DNA from: Neurospora tetrasperma FGSC 2508
Lineage: Eukaryota; Ascomycota; Sordariomycetes; Sordariales; Sordariaceae
Direction: 5' to 3'
NCBI RefSeq assembly: GCF_000213175.1
Contig: NW_009799101.1
Span: 3,900,942-3,964,941, forward strand
Length of the DNA stretch: 64,000 nt
Under the pieces are notes generated by a model. That model was given only the letters and a program-made list of their open reading frames with translations. It ran no database searches and was not told the DNA's origin. The position numbers and the translations under genes were made by a program. Shown here piece by piece: positions 9,716 to 21,613 of the stretch; within the stretch, counting starts at the first letter, position 1, and each line of letters begins with the position of its first letter.

Positions 9716-12700
9716 GACTAGATGTTGTTGCTGAAAGTTGGTGATGATGTTGGATAGTGGTATATAATGCTTGACTTTTGATGCCAAGGACGATGAGAAG
9801 AGCTTCTACACGAGTAGATCTCTTCAAGATCGGGTAGTGTCGTTGGTTTGTGAGAGTGCCCGCCGGGGTAGACAGTTATGGCACGCCTGGTGCTCAGATA
9901 ATGTAGCTAATAGAACAAAGGAAAGATGGTTCACTTTGCTTGAAGCTTGATGATAGTGCTTGATCTTGATATGTGATGAGTAAGTAGGTAGAAAGAAAGA
10001 GGAGATCTGAATTCATCAGTCCGGAGCCGGGCCGGCCGACTTATATCTCTTCAAAGATACTGTGAGGCCAGTGACCTAAAACTAGTTCGAACTCCGTCCT
10101 ACGTACCTGGTTGAACCATTCTGAGCTGGCCTTCCAAGCAGTCAAGGTACCGGGATTGCTGCAGCGTTCTGACAGACAAACCGGCCAAGAACCCTTGGCA
10201 CATGTTTGTTCCACTGGGGTTGTTTGGCCCTCGCCGTGGGAGCGCATTTGCGTGTAAGTCGGATCCTCGGCCGAGCGACGTACCTAGTGTACTATGAAAC
10301 GACAGAAAGGTCCTCGCCGAGAGGTCCTTGCAGTGGGTATTGCCAATGTTGCAGCGCTCATTCTCGCACAGCTTCCAGTAGAAAAGCCTGGGTGAGGAGT
10401 GAAGACCTCCATGTGAACTAGCCCCCCTGTCGAAAATTATCGGCCAATGGCATGTCGTTGCATTGACCAAAAAGGGACGCCATTCGCAAATATGATTGGT
10501 CGCCTTAAGAAGAGCGTCTTTTCAGGCATCCATTGCGATCCTTCCCCATGCAGGTCTTTGCTCACAGGGACACCGACCAGCAACGGGAATGGTGGATCAT
10601 GGCCGGCTCAATGCAGTCGTGACTTGATGAGTCAACATTGGACCCCGGAGATAGGCCGTTGACGATAGGACAACGGCAAAAGATCAACAAAGACGTGGAA
10701 ATTGCCAAGTCGGCCTATCCGAATGATTATCAGTTGCTCCATCCCGCATTTTCAATCTCCGAGTGTAGTCTACGGCGTCATAAGTCGTCTTGTCCTATCG
10801 CAGGACTGAGCCAGGTGGTGATGAGCCAGTTTGCAGCTAGGACTTGGACGAATGCCGGTGGTGCCCAAGGGACAACACCTGGAAGATCCAGGTTGGTGGA
10901 CGTTGGTGGACGTTGGTCTTCTCGGGCATACATTCCACTTCTGTGTTTGCTCTGTCGGTGGGTTTCACCAAGACTCTGGCAGCATGCCAGTGTTGACCGC
11001 CAGCAATAAGGACTGTCCCACGGAAGAGATGAAGTGTAGTTGGCTGGATGCGATGGGTGATGCGGATGGCCGTCGGTGTCGGAAAACAGAATGGGTGGGG
11101 AGGTTGTGTTGCACAGAGACACGGGAAGCGAACTCCCGCCAGCAAGCCTCGGCGAGAGACGTTGCGGGATGGGAGGCAGGGGCCCCGCTGCCCCCGCCAC
11201 ACTGGACATCGTCAAAGGATGCTCCACACTGCCACATCCCCAATTCTCCACAGTTCCTGGTTCCCGTTCCTCGCCGGACAGCACTCCGTCTTCATCCGTC
11301 CACGCCGCAACAGCCGTCAACCATCTCCCCGCGATACGATATCTGTTTTGTTATCAAAACAGAAATTCACTCATTTTTGACGGCCATCGAATCAACGCAA
11401 AGCCATTTTCGAGGCTTCAGTCCCGGTCTATTTTCTCTATCGAGATGACTGCGTCGGTGACCTGAAGAAATCACTCAATAACCCAGGAGTGGTTAGGTAG
11501 GTGTAGCTTATTCCCGTCTTTCGAGGTCATGTTACCCCCGTGAACAACTCGAGGAGCCTTTTTTTTTAGTTCTTTTCGGGTGCCTGGATATGTAAGGTTG
11601 CAGCGAGATAGGTCGCCGCTCGAAATGGGCACGAATGCAGGAACACCGCAGTGATTCTATCACGATTGTTTCTTTTCTGGGTGGTCACGCAGTCCCGTCG
11701 CCGACCCGGTGTCGTCGTCATTGTCATCGTAAGACGTGACGCGGAGCGATTTGTAGGGGACCACCTCATCCCTCCCACTTTCTCAAAGGTTTCATGCATA
11801 GTGCTCGAAAGCTTCAGCTGTTCATCGGCTATTGCCAGAAAGGAAAATCGGGCATTGAAGGGGAAAGGTCAATTTCTTTCTCTTGTTGTCGAGAAAGGCT
11901 GCCTTGCGCTACTGCACAGTAGATCAGTCGCTAGAAGCAGTCCTACCTCAGCAGAACCACATACAATTCACCCCGTGTGAAGAACCCTTGTCTCATGTTT
12001 GGAGGTTGTTATGCATAAGAGGCTTCTGAATGGCGGGTTTTTGAGTTAAGGTTCCATCGCGTGGTCTCGTGGTTGCCTCCATCACGTCGCTTGCCCATCA
12101 CAAAGTTCAATTGTTCGAGGTTGCATTTTGGAAACATTTGAGAACTCTGGAGATACTAGTATCTATTCAAAGACTGCGGTCAACGAGGATGACTTAAGGA
12201 GCAGTGCCGAAGGAGCCTAGCACTTGATATTTCGGGATATTACGGGATCGTGGGATTCTGGATCGTGGAATTCGGGATCCTACTGAGGTATATGTCTTCC
12301 TGCGGCGAAGTGCGTTGAGGACAATAGCAGTTGCTGAAGTACACTAAAGATAGTCAAAATGACGATGGTCGGATGAACCAATCTGGTGAGTGTCTTAGTT
12401 TTCAAGGCTCTGACAAGCAAGTTCGATTGCTGATGAAGTGTGATATACACTCGAATACTGACTTATGTCAAAGTGAGGCTGTCCTTCAGGTCATGCTACT
12501 TGCACGTTCATTGTCTTTTCTTGCCGGATCTTTGCAGAAGCTGTTACTTTGTTTACGCAGCTTTGACAGCGGAGTCTCTTCACCACATAGTATGTATCAT
12601 TTTCAACGGCCCTTGATTCTTGCAAAATCGTTCCAGCTCTTCGAATGGGTCGGTCATACGAACACAGTCTCCGAGAGGCGGCACCTTCTACGCCGCTGAA

Positions 12701-13133
12701 CCAGAGTGTCGGGAGCATCAAAAGGACCAGTAAGACCTTCGCTTTCTACACCCCTTGTTTATGGAAGCTCCGTTGGTGGCTTTCCCCAGGTTCTAGTCTT
12801 CCACACGATCAGGGTTCCTGGGTGCTTACACTACACAAAGTGATCGATCGATATTTCCGGTTTGACACTTCGCACAGCCCCGATGCGCATTTTGGATGGT
12901 AAGCGTTCCTGCATTGTTCTGTTTCATTGAGGCTCAGATTTTTGGAAGACGAGCCAGAAATCCTGATTGCGCCAAGAAAACAGACAAACTGTGAATTTTC
13001 CTGACACACTGAAAGTTAAATTTGATCGTCACATCATTAACAGCGCGTTCTTTACTTTGGACTATCGTCCTCTGGAACATCTTACACAGTCACCCAGAAC
13101 ACTCCATTCACCACCATTTTTTGTTTGCCTTCT
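9716..13133. other. 3.4-kb gene-poor interval
   Basis: The interval lies upstream of the small unknown gene and downstream of the LaeA-like gene. The longest open frames, 10778-11320 (-) and 10831-11448 (+), overlap on opposite strands, are low in recognisable motifs and lack conserved splice structure. A duplicated GGTGGACGTT lies near 10893-10912 and a GGGAT-type mini-repeat near 12228-12282. It may hold regulatory sequence or a non-coding RNA; nothing in the sequence proves either. Confidence 0.5.
12228..12282. repeat. Degenerate GGGAT/GGATCGTGG mini-repeat
   Basis: Short imperfect tandem copies (TTCGGGATAT, TACGGGATCG, TGGGATTC, TGGATCGTGG, TTCGGGATCC) occur within about 55 bp. The period is about 10-18 bp and irregular. 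It looks like local slippage in non-coding DNA. Confidence 0.55.
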
Positions 13134-14385
13134 TCACTCCGCGTCCTCCGGCTTTTGCCCGTACACAACCTTCCAGGTCCAGTAGCCGTGGATCTTCTGC
13201 TCCTTCATCTCTTGACGCATGTGCGCCGCAAATACCGCGACTTCCTCCGTCGACCAGCCCATGACTTTATGGAAGAGGAATTGGATGACACCCTCAAGGT
13301 CCGATGTGACAGCAGCGTAGGTGTAGAGGCCTATTTCCTTTTGCTTGGGGTCTTTTGGCCAGGGAGACAAGGGTTGCTAAAGTCGCTGGTCAGCTTTATC
13401 CCTAACTCTGGGTCGTAACGGAACATACCTTCCACTGCTTCGTATGGAGGTTCACAAATCCCGCCTCCTTCAAACCGGGCTCTTGGGTTCCATCATGAGC
13501 GATGGTCAAACTCCTACCAATTCGCCTTCCAGCCTCGTCCAGGATTTTTCCGTATGTGGCCAACGCAGAATCGGGAGGAAGGGTTTCGTCATCACACGAG
13601 ACGATGGGAGAACAATCAAAGTGTTCAATCCAACCGCCAGGCTTGCAGCACCGATAGGCATTTTTGTACAAGTTTCCCCAGTCCTCAATAGCGCCGTTGA
13701 GGAACGAGATGTGGATATAGTCGAAAAAGTTTTTCTTGAATGTCCATTCCTTGGTCGCATCATCAATCTCGAAGCGCAAATTTGGCGGGGTCCAAGTGGG
13801 CTGGATAGGCGAAATATCCGTACCGACCACATCGCAGTAGGGGAATTTATCGGCAAAGTCGATTGCCCAGAATCCTTCGCCAGTACCGATATCAATGGCA
13901 TGCTGAATGTTGTCCTTGAGAGGGGCTTGGAAAAGCTGCTTGTCCGTCATAAGAAAGAGGGAGTGATAATAGATCTCTAGGGCTCCAAGCATCTTTTGAT
14001 CATTGGGAGCCCAGTATTCTCCGTCTGTCACCGAATCACTATGGTAGGTTCGACCGTTGATGGTGCGGTAGTTGAGAATGCTCGACGAAATTGAGGCAGT
14101 CGAGCTTTCAACATCACTTCCCAGAGTTGAATCTTTGTCATCTGTGTCAGTCTCAGGAAGACCTTGCTGAAGCCAATGTGCACCGGACATAACGCCAGGC
14201 AATTCGGGCGCTGGAGAATCAGGAGCGGGTGTTGGTGACCTTCCCTCAGATCTAGGAGAGGACGAGGCATGAGTAGGTGAATTTTCCTTAGGACCAGGAG
14301 AGGAGGGACCCGGGGCTGCTGGCTTAGGCGAAGCCGCAGCATCGGACAATGGCGACTCGGCCTTTCGTTTTTCGGGAACACCCAT
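13134..14385 (-). CDS. LaeA-like SAM-dependent methyltransferase
   Basis: Exons 14385-13429 and 13376-13134 are joined in phase 0 across a 52-bp intron and give 399 residues. The first 100 residues are a disordered Pro/Ser-rich tail. The catalytic part has YWAPND near residue 125, glycine-rich motif I IDIGTGEGFWAIDFA near 165-178, VVGTDISPIQP, a motif resembling the FDYIH-N-A-DW block, and CCKPGGWIE. This layout (TAM/UbiE-type fold with YWxPND and DISPIQP) is that of the LaeA-like family, which is expanded in filamentous fungi; LaeA itself regulates secondary metabolism and development in the nucleus. Whether this copy is regulatory or modifies a small molecule cannot be told. No biosynthetic genes adjoin it; the neighbours are housekeeping genes and long gene-free stretches. 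The start is the first ATG of the frame. Confidence 0.88.
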
Positions 14386-17342
14386 GGTTGAAAGATCGTT
14401 TGTCGGCGTCAGTATGTAGGATATGAAGGGTCAAGTGAAGAAAGAATCCGAGTTAAAAATAAGAAGGGTAACCATGTGAGAACCAGCGTACATCCGGCGG
14501 ACTATAGCGGTTTTTTTAAATTCAAACGACGACAAGGGGCTCCAGACGCCTAAGCCTAGCTGGGAAGCGGATTATACATAAGAATAACCCCGAGTTTCTG
14601 ACAACTCTTTTCACTTGGAGCAAATCGATTATTAGTGCGGTACTATTGATGTTAGTTAGTCGCGGGTTCCAAAAGGTTGCCGAAGGAAATGCAGCCCAAT
14701 CAACTGTCTGGCCGAGGCTTTGCCCGGCTGCTTTGATGCTTACCCGGTAACGGATTGTGGATTACACGGGCAGGTGCCATATGTAGTAGTTGGTCTGCTC
14801 GGGCGGTAGGATGCCAGATAGATCTCACCTTGAAGTCGGAGTTTTGAGCTGGTACCTAAGCTGCCCCGCGATGTCAGGAGACCTTTGTGCGATATGGGGC
14901 GAGTCTGAGTAAGCAGTACCAGCACGATGTTGAAGCGAAACCCTCTTCTTTGACTAAGAATACCTCCATCTCAAACCTTTGATGAGATATTGGACGGCCT
15001 GCTTCACATTTCAATGCTGGCTATCAGGGGGGCACAGGACTTCGGAAGGCCCGAGAGAACGGTGGTTTGTTTGGGGAAGAGACTCCACATTTCGGCTCGC
15101 TTAGGTTTGGTTTGTCTGGATTGGCTATGTTTGGGGGTACAGCTTTGGATGATTTGCACTGAATGGCGTGTGTACAACTTCTGGTGCTTCACCCTCATAC
15201 ACAAAAGGGAGTTCGGGCGGCCAACAGGTTTACACTTGATCGGTCATTTAGTTTGTATGTGTTTGCAGGGAAAAAAAAGAAAGAAAAAAAAGGGAGAGGG
15301 GTTGCACTTGCAGGGGACTTTACTGTATTACGTACCTCTACGTAATGGGTCTTTGGTGTCTGTATCAGTGTATGCACCCAAGTTGTTCTACTTTTTATAC
15401 TTCGTTTAGTAGGTAACTACCGGTTGATACCTTTGCTCCGAGTTCGCTTCGTAATGCCAGAATGCACAACGATGCTCAACGTACAGTAGAACCCCCTGAA
15501 CCCGCATGCAATTGTGCGGTTCCTGGAGGATGTATGTAGTTGCAGGAGTTCATCTGTGTTGCATCGCTGACTCGGATATATCCCCGAAACTATACTAGCC
15601 AATCACGTCTGGCAGAGAGAGGCCTTCACGGCGACGCCTCAAAAGGGCATGCAGACCTCGGCATATCACATACTCCAATTGCCGACGACAGGGGGCGGGG
15701 AGACATCCGAGTTGAATGAGATTCAGCGGTACATATTTGTCAGCTCCGAAGGTATCGTGCTTAGTACCCGTCCCAATAGAGCTCGCAGTTGGACAGATAT
15801 GTTTACATGGCTCAACCATTTACTGTCACGATGAGAGGCCTTGGTGGGAAGACGATAGAGTCAGATGGACTAGTTCAGTTGTCTGGTTGAAGGGAAGACG
15901 TGGCCGGCTAGAAATGCACTTCACGAGAAAGCTTAGGTGACCATTGGGTGGGCCATGACTTCGCAACGGTAAGAGTACCCAGGAGGAAGCGCATTCCTGT
16001 CCACTTACATCGATACTCACCAAGTGCGAAAGCAATTCCCCCCGAAATCCGGTGGCACATCACCAGCCTGCTTCAGCCTGACTTGTTCCTTGCCTGACTA
16101 TAACTTCTATTCTCATCCTCTATTCAAGACCATCTATTTTGCTTAATGCTCGTCCTGAAAGTCAGCATTATGATTTCTTGGCTTCTTTTGACAATTACAC
16201 TGATTTGACAGTAACCTTCATAACATATGTTTGAACAGCGGAGCGAACGCCGTCTCGCATGAGAGCATATAGTGAAAGTAATTGGGGCGGCTGCCAGATG
16301 CGAGGGCAATGGTGAAGACGGGGTTACTGAGATAAACAGCATAGGTCAAACGAAGCCTAAGAAACTAGTGAAACCATCTTCAAAACGCTTCCCTATATAT
16401 TGGGCAGAATCTCTTCCCGGCTGAATCACGAATATCCGAGTTCCCTCCAAATGTTTCGATTGACATAAGAGAAGACAAGCGGGAGGAAGAAGAGAAAGGG
16501 GAAAATGAAAGGAAAAATGAGGAAGAAAAAACCCCCCAAAAAAAGAGAAAAATTGCAAACCTCTATGGGCATTGAGGAAAAGTTAGATCCGGTCTGATCT
16601 CGTAGATAAGTTGGTCATCGCATGTTGAATAGTGGCATAAAGCACGACCACCGGAAAGTACACTCCCGCGTTATAAGAGTTTATAATTTGCAATGGGGAA
16701 ATTTTAGACTGTGAGCACGATGGCTGAACATCACCTCACTGGTGTGTACTGTTGGCTCAATTTGGACTTGGCTTTGAACCTTTGCCTGAAGCACTATTCT
16801 GGGCTCACTCGGAATTCGAGCTGCAAATACCCAGGTCAACTGATGACCAAGCTTAGAGTCACCGCGCAAGAGAACATAAGTAATATCGGAGTCGGGAATA
16901 TGTCGCGTGAAACGGGAGATTGCCCAACGCGCAGACATGTTATAAGAGTCCGAATTTCGTCTTTTGTTGTGTGCTTGAAGTCTCAATACCCGACGATCCG
17001 ACGTTGAATAGTCGCCGGAGCCAGTCCATTAATTAAAAGAAGGCTATAGAAAGCTCGTAAGCTGATATATGTAGGCAGAAATCTCTGAACCCTTATGTCG
17101 TTTTGTTTGTCATCAAGGCATCCGCTGGTACCAACCACCACGGGACATAACCCCCAAGAACGCCGAGAAACCCGGCCTGCCGCCGCCATACGTATCCGAT
17201 ATACCCAAGTCATGTGCCGGTATGTAATTCCGTCGGTACGACCTATTCCCGAATGTTGATGTTGTTGTCATTTGTTGTTGTACAGATTCTCCTCGTCATC
17301 TCAAAGCCGGTGGTGATGTTTGCGCATTCCCTGCTTTGGCCA
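14386..17342. other. 3-kb gene-poor interval
   Basis: This is the upstream region of the LaeA-like gene and the 3' side of ARL1. The longest open frame, 14990-15409 (+), has a skewed composition and no recognisable motif, so I do not call it. A purine-rich tract occupies about 16470-16552. No tRNA or transposon relic was recognised. Confidence 0.5.
16470..16552. repeat. Purine-rich low-complexity tract
   Basis: About 80 bp are almost entirely A and G on the plus strand, apart from one run of six C. Such tracts can disfavour nucleosomes or form triplex structures. Here it lies in an intergenic region with no adjacent start codon. Confidence 0.6.
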
Positions 17343-18032
17343 CTACTCCTCTTTTACGGTTTGCTGCTCACTTGGTTAGCACATAGACAGAATAACGGGC
17401 CGGGAGCAGCAAAAGAAGAGGTTAAACATACCACCAACCAATCCATGCCCTCTGTGATGCCTGTCCCCTCCACTGCACTGCAGGCCATGATGCTCCAGTT
17501 CCTGTCCCTTAGCTCGCCCAGGCGGAGAGCCTGAGAGATATCTGCCGCCCCCTTTGCACCTGGCTGATCTTGCTTGTTGGCAAACACCAAAAGGGCAGCG
17601 TCCTTCAGCTCTTCCTCGTTCAACATAGCGGCCAACTCGTCCGCCGCGGTTTGCAATCGCTCCATATCGGTCGAGTCAACAACGAATATTACCGCCGCCG
17701 TGTTCGCATAGTAGCACCTCCAGTACGGGCGGATGCTGGTCTGACCACCCAGATCCCACACATTGAAGTTGAGATTCTTGTATGTGACTGATTCGACGTT
17801 GAAACCGATTGTTGGTATCGTGGTTACTACCTCGCCAATCTACAGCATATTGTCAGCTCTCCGAACTGTGCGCGCTTCCATTTGTCATCTTTTCAACAGG
17901 TGGGCCTACCTTGAGCCTGTATAGTAGTGTTGTCTTTCCGGCATTATCGAGGCCCAATATCAGAATGCGGATCTCCTTCTTTGTCCAAAAGAGGTTGGAC
18001 AGGCTAGACAGCCATGACATGCTCTGACCCAT
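17343..18032 (-). CDS. ARL1: Arf-like GTPase ARL1
   Basis: Three exons (18032-17910, 17839-17432, 17363-17343) give 183 residues; the last exon codes only six residues and the stop. The protein starts MGQSMSW, with glycine 2 as the expected N-myristoylation site. It carries the P-loop GLDNAGKTT at 27-35, the switch region [25 protein letters not shown] and the guanine-specificity motif NKQD. By family it cycles on trans-Golgi membranes, recruiting GRIP-domain golgins for endosome-to-Golgi traffic. The terminal exon follows a GTATGT donor and a GTGCTAAC branch site and yields the tail QTVKEE, matching the usual ARL1 length. Ignoring that intron would give a false hydrophobic C terminus. The gene is divergent from RPL39 with a shared upstream region of about 760 bp. 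Confidence 0.95.
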
Positions 18033-18796
18033 CTTTGCGTGTTGGCTAGTGCCCCGGAAGACTGAGAGCGCGTTGAGTTCGTAGGAGTGTGATGATTGAG
18101 GCAGTTGATAATTAGACGGATGAGGAGAGGATTTGACCAGGCAGGGCGACTCCTTGATACAGATCGGGCTCTAACGTGTCGGATCGGGCCGTACTAGTCG
18201 ATGGAAATGATGACGGCGAGTAGTGTATTATCGAGGAGGCAGCGAACGGAAGCGCGGTCAGCCCAGCTGGTATCTTTCGGATGCTCCCGTGCGCACGGTT
18301 GAAGACAGGATAAGCGAGGGTTTGTTGCGCCGTGGTATTGCGAAAAAAAAAAGTGTTTTGGGTTAGGTTGCTTCAAGATGCTCCTCTCGTTGTCATAGAG
18401 AGGCCGTCGCTCAATGCCGCCAAAGAGCTCCTTTGATCGTGCCGGCACTCAGGGGTCCCGGGAGGCAAGGCCGCCCCAAGCGCCCTGCCCAACTGCAAAC
18501 ATCCTGGCAATCGATTGGCAGCGAGACGGCGCCGTGGAAACCTCCGATAGCCGCTTCTCGTGGCTCGTGCGCCTCCCTTCTGGACCCAAATGGACCTTCC
18601 GTCCTGTCAGAGAGCGGACTCCAAGAGTGAATGAGCCTGTGCCACAAGTACGAGCCACAGGCACACACGTGACTCAGCCACATGCGCACTTTCGGGCCCT
18701 AGTGTTCTGCTTGGTTTTTGAAAGCCCACACCAAATATTCTAACCCACCTCATCGACACCAGCCAAATCGACCGGTAACTCGACAACACCGTCAAA
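18033..18796. promoter_or_regulatory. Shared upstream region of ARL1 and RPL39
   Basis: The 764 bp between the divergent ARL1 and RPL39 start codons contain no credible gene and must carry both promoters. No specific factor site can be assigned with confidence. Confidence 0.55.
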
Positions 18797-19384
18797 ATGC
18801 CGGTACGTAACGTCCCACCATGTTGAGCGTAGGGAATGCTCCGAATTGCTCTGCTGTCGAATTTTTGGCCGTCCTGCGATGCCAGAAATGGCAGCGATAC
18901 GGAATTCGCAAAATGATGATCGCGGAGCGATTGATTGAAGCATGGAGGAGGGGTCCATGACTTCACCTGCTCGAACGACGGCAAGACAAGTTATGCTGAC
19001 GAGGTGCATCGCGAAAACAGAGCCACAAGACCTTCCGTGTCAAGCAGAAGCTTGCTAAGGCCCAGAAGCAGAACAGGCCTATCCCCCAGTGGATTCGCCT
19101 CCGCACTGGCAACACCATCCGGTACATATCACCATAAGCGCCCATTGCCGTCGCGTTCAGCCAGAGGAGAGGGAGAGGGATGGGTAGTGACGGGGATGGT
19201 GGTGAGGGAAGCTGGGAAACAAACCAGCTGCCTCGGCTGTACCCGGCGCAACTTGCCCTCTCTCGAGCTTTCTGCAATCAAGAACGCATGGCGACTGCTT
19301 CATCATGACGCTGGATGCTAACAAGAGACAAATAGCTACAACGCCAAGCGTCGCCACTGGCGCAAGACCCGTCTCGGCCTCTAA
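18797..19384 (+). CDS. RPL39: 60S ribosomal protein L39 (eL39)
   Basis: Three exons (18797-18802, 19021-19121, 19336-19384) encode exactly 51 residues, the usual eL39 length. Exon 1 contains only the codons for Met-Pro. The rest reads [32 protein letters not shown], then [15 protein letters not shown] after the second splice. eL39 lines the wall of the nascent-peptide exit tunnel of the large subunit. The two introns (218 and 214 bp) are long for this window and total nearly three times the coding length. Intron 1 has a GCTGAC branch site close to its end. The gene is too split for open-frame scanning to show it, but the reading is unambiguous. Confidence 0.97.
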
Positions 19385-20919
19385 ATGCTCTCACGATTCT
19401 TCCATATTCCACCCCCAACGATGGTCTTCTTTTCCTGGCTGCCCTGAACCACCTCCATTCTTCGAAAACTGGAGCTTGGGAATGCGACCTATGATGGCAG
19501 CCTTCTTCTCTCGGCCTTTGTCCTACGAAACCAAACCGATAACGAAATCTTCCCGACCTCCCGCCACGGAGCTGTTTTGTTAGGGCGAAGTCACCGATCA
19601 TCAGCAAGCAAAAAGGAGAAGCGGGCAAGGGCAACCAGGAGGCAAATACCGGAAGATGATGTGATCACAACCAAGTTCTGGCTCGGCGGCGGTCGGTTTT
19701 TAGCTGTGTTCTTTCGGCGGGGGGAAATATCCTGGAACTCGATCCTTATTTTGGGGAAACGTAAACTTTCGGAGTACTATGCTTTCATGGCAAACATTTA
19801 GAAGGACGGTTACTGGGGGAATTAGGATTTGAAATGAGAGAAAACGTGGTGCACGAGAGTTGATTCCCATACCTGTTCTACCCATGTTCTCGGCATTGTG
19901 CTACAACATCGGTCCATCTACCATGCACGTGTGTGCATTATATCAAGATCTGTGACACTGAGTGGACTTGATGATGATCAAAAGACGTGGGCAACGTCCA
20001 AATCAGCTCGCCTACGTTCCATGAACGACTCCTGTGCCCTTGGCTTTCAAAGCGAATGAAATGAGCCATGATATACAACTTGGGTAAGCTCCCTCCTAGT
20101 TCTGTGCAATCTGGACCATTAGTGTGTTGTTTGTTTGCACGGGCAACTCCATGCCATCTTTGCGCCTGGCCATGGTTGAGTTCAAAACGTCAAATTGGCA
20201 GTGAGAAGGGCAAATTCTGTACCTACCAGTGTTACCGGGAGCGCTTTAGCATAGAACGATGGAGGATAGTGTGGAAGTATGGCTGACTTTTCTCTCCCCT
20301 ACTCTGAGGCCCATTTCTTCCTGGTGACTCCGCGCCTTAAGCCATGAATAGCTGCCACGAAACCGAGGGTCGTTGTTGCTACCATTAGACTACAGTTCAC
20401 ATGATGGGCGTATCAAGCGGATACGAGGTGCCAATATGTAGAGTACGTTGGTGGTAAAGGGGACCATCATGGCAATAACACGGAACAGAATCGTGACGAC
20501 GTTGTCGGTCTTTACGGTGAGGACGTTCTCAGACACGTGAGGACCTGGTTCACAAACTGTATCATCATAAGAAAACCCTCGATTCAGCCTAAGAAAACAA
20601 GGAGCCGTAGAAAAAAGCTAGAGAACAACGCCTCTAAACGCCTGCCAACGCAAAGTTACGATCGAACGTACTGAGTGGAAGAGCTTCGTTTGTGGCCCTC
20701 CCAGGAATGCCCAAACCGTATCACGTCGTCGTCGAAATGCTGTCGATAACACGAGATGTCTTTGATATCCATCTCCCAACATAACAGCTCTCCCCATATC
20801 CATCAAACTCGGCTAACGTGTGCATCCCGGTAGACGAAGCACAGGGGTAGCCTCTGTCTTTGGCAGACGGTGGTCCCGGCGTTGCAAAGTGACTGGACGT
20901 GGAAACTGGTCTTGATCGG
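19385..20919. other. Convergent intergenic region, RPL39 and SKP1
   Basis: About 1.5 kb lie between the two convergent stop codons. Only short open frames without recognisable motifs are present. I see no repeat or structured RNA signal. Confidence 0.5.
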
Positions 20920-21613
20920 CTAACGGTCTTCCGCCCACTCGTTCTCGCGGCGAATCTGCTCCTCCTCCTCCGGAGTGAAATCGTTTGTAATATTGAACGT
21001 CTTTCGAATCTCCTCAGGGGACTTGCCCTTGATCATGTTGGCAACGGTCTTGCATCCAACATCAAGGAGGGGCTTGATGTCCATGTAGTTGGCAGCCTGG
21101 ATGAGAAATATGTCAGCACAATCTGACCCTGCAGAACCCGAGTGATGTTTGCATATCCACTAGCATCAGCGGGTGAAACGAGTGAGAAACCTACGAGAAT
21201 GATCTCGAAGAGCATCTCCTGGTCAACCTGCATGAACTTCTGGTCCCATTCGTCGATCTCCGTGCTCTTCTTACGGCTGTCGTTCTCGTCCTCGGTGGTC
21301 TGGGGCGGGTCCTTGCGGTGGTGCTCGCACCACTCGACAACCTTTCGGAGGACAGGCTCGTTGACGTTTGGTAGGGGAATAGCCTCGTTCATAACAGCCT
21401 CGTCGCCCAAATCCTCAATCAGGTTCTTGATGAGAAGGGATCGCTCGGCAACAACACGATCTGTGTTTGACGCCAGTTAGTCGGCTGAGTCGCAGGGAAA
21501 GAAAAGGAGACAGGCCAGGTGGCGGGGTAACTCTACTCACCGACGGTGATGATTTGTCCATCGTTGCTCTGGAGAGATACCTTCTGGAGGGCACGTTCGT
21601 CGTTCTCCGCCAT
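20920..21613 (-). CDS. SKP1: SCF ubiquitin ligase adaptor SKP1
   Basis: Three exons (21613-21541, 21460-21195, 21096-20920) encode 171 residues. Skp1 bridges Cul1 to F-box proteins in SCF ubiquitin ligases and also acts at kinetochores. The BTB/POZ-like N terminus shows [21 protein letters not shown] across the first splice. The central part has [15 protein letters not shown] and an acidic linker. The C-terminal F-box-binding helices contain [34 protein letters not shown] and the invariant ending NEWAEDR. Introns are 80 and 98 bp and the second has a GTGCTGAC branch site. In Neurospora the orthologue is known as scon-3, a sulfur-regulatory gene; that link is by orthology, not from this sequence. 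Confidence 0.97.

Noticed and set aside
10778-11448. Overlapping open frames of 180 and 205 codons on opposite strands
   Set aside because: They overlap antisense, have no recognisable motif or splice signals, and the amino acid composition looks like translated non-coding DNA.
14990-15409. 139-codon open frame upstream of the LaeA-like gene
   Set aside because: It contains a poly-Lys run from an A-rich tract, no domain, and an overlapping open frame on the other strand.
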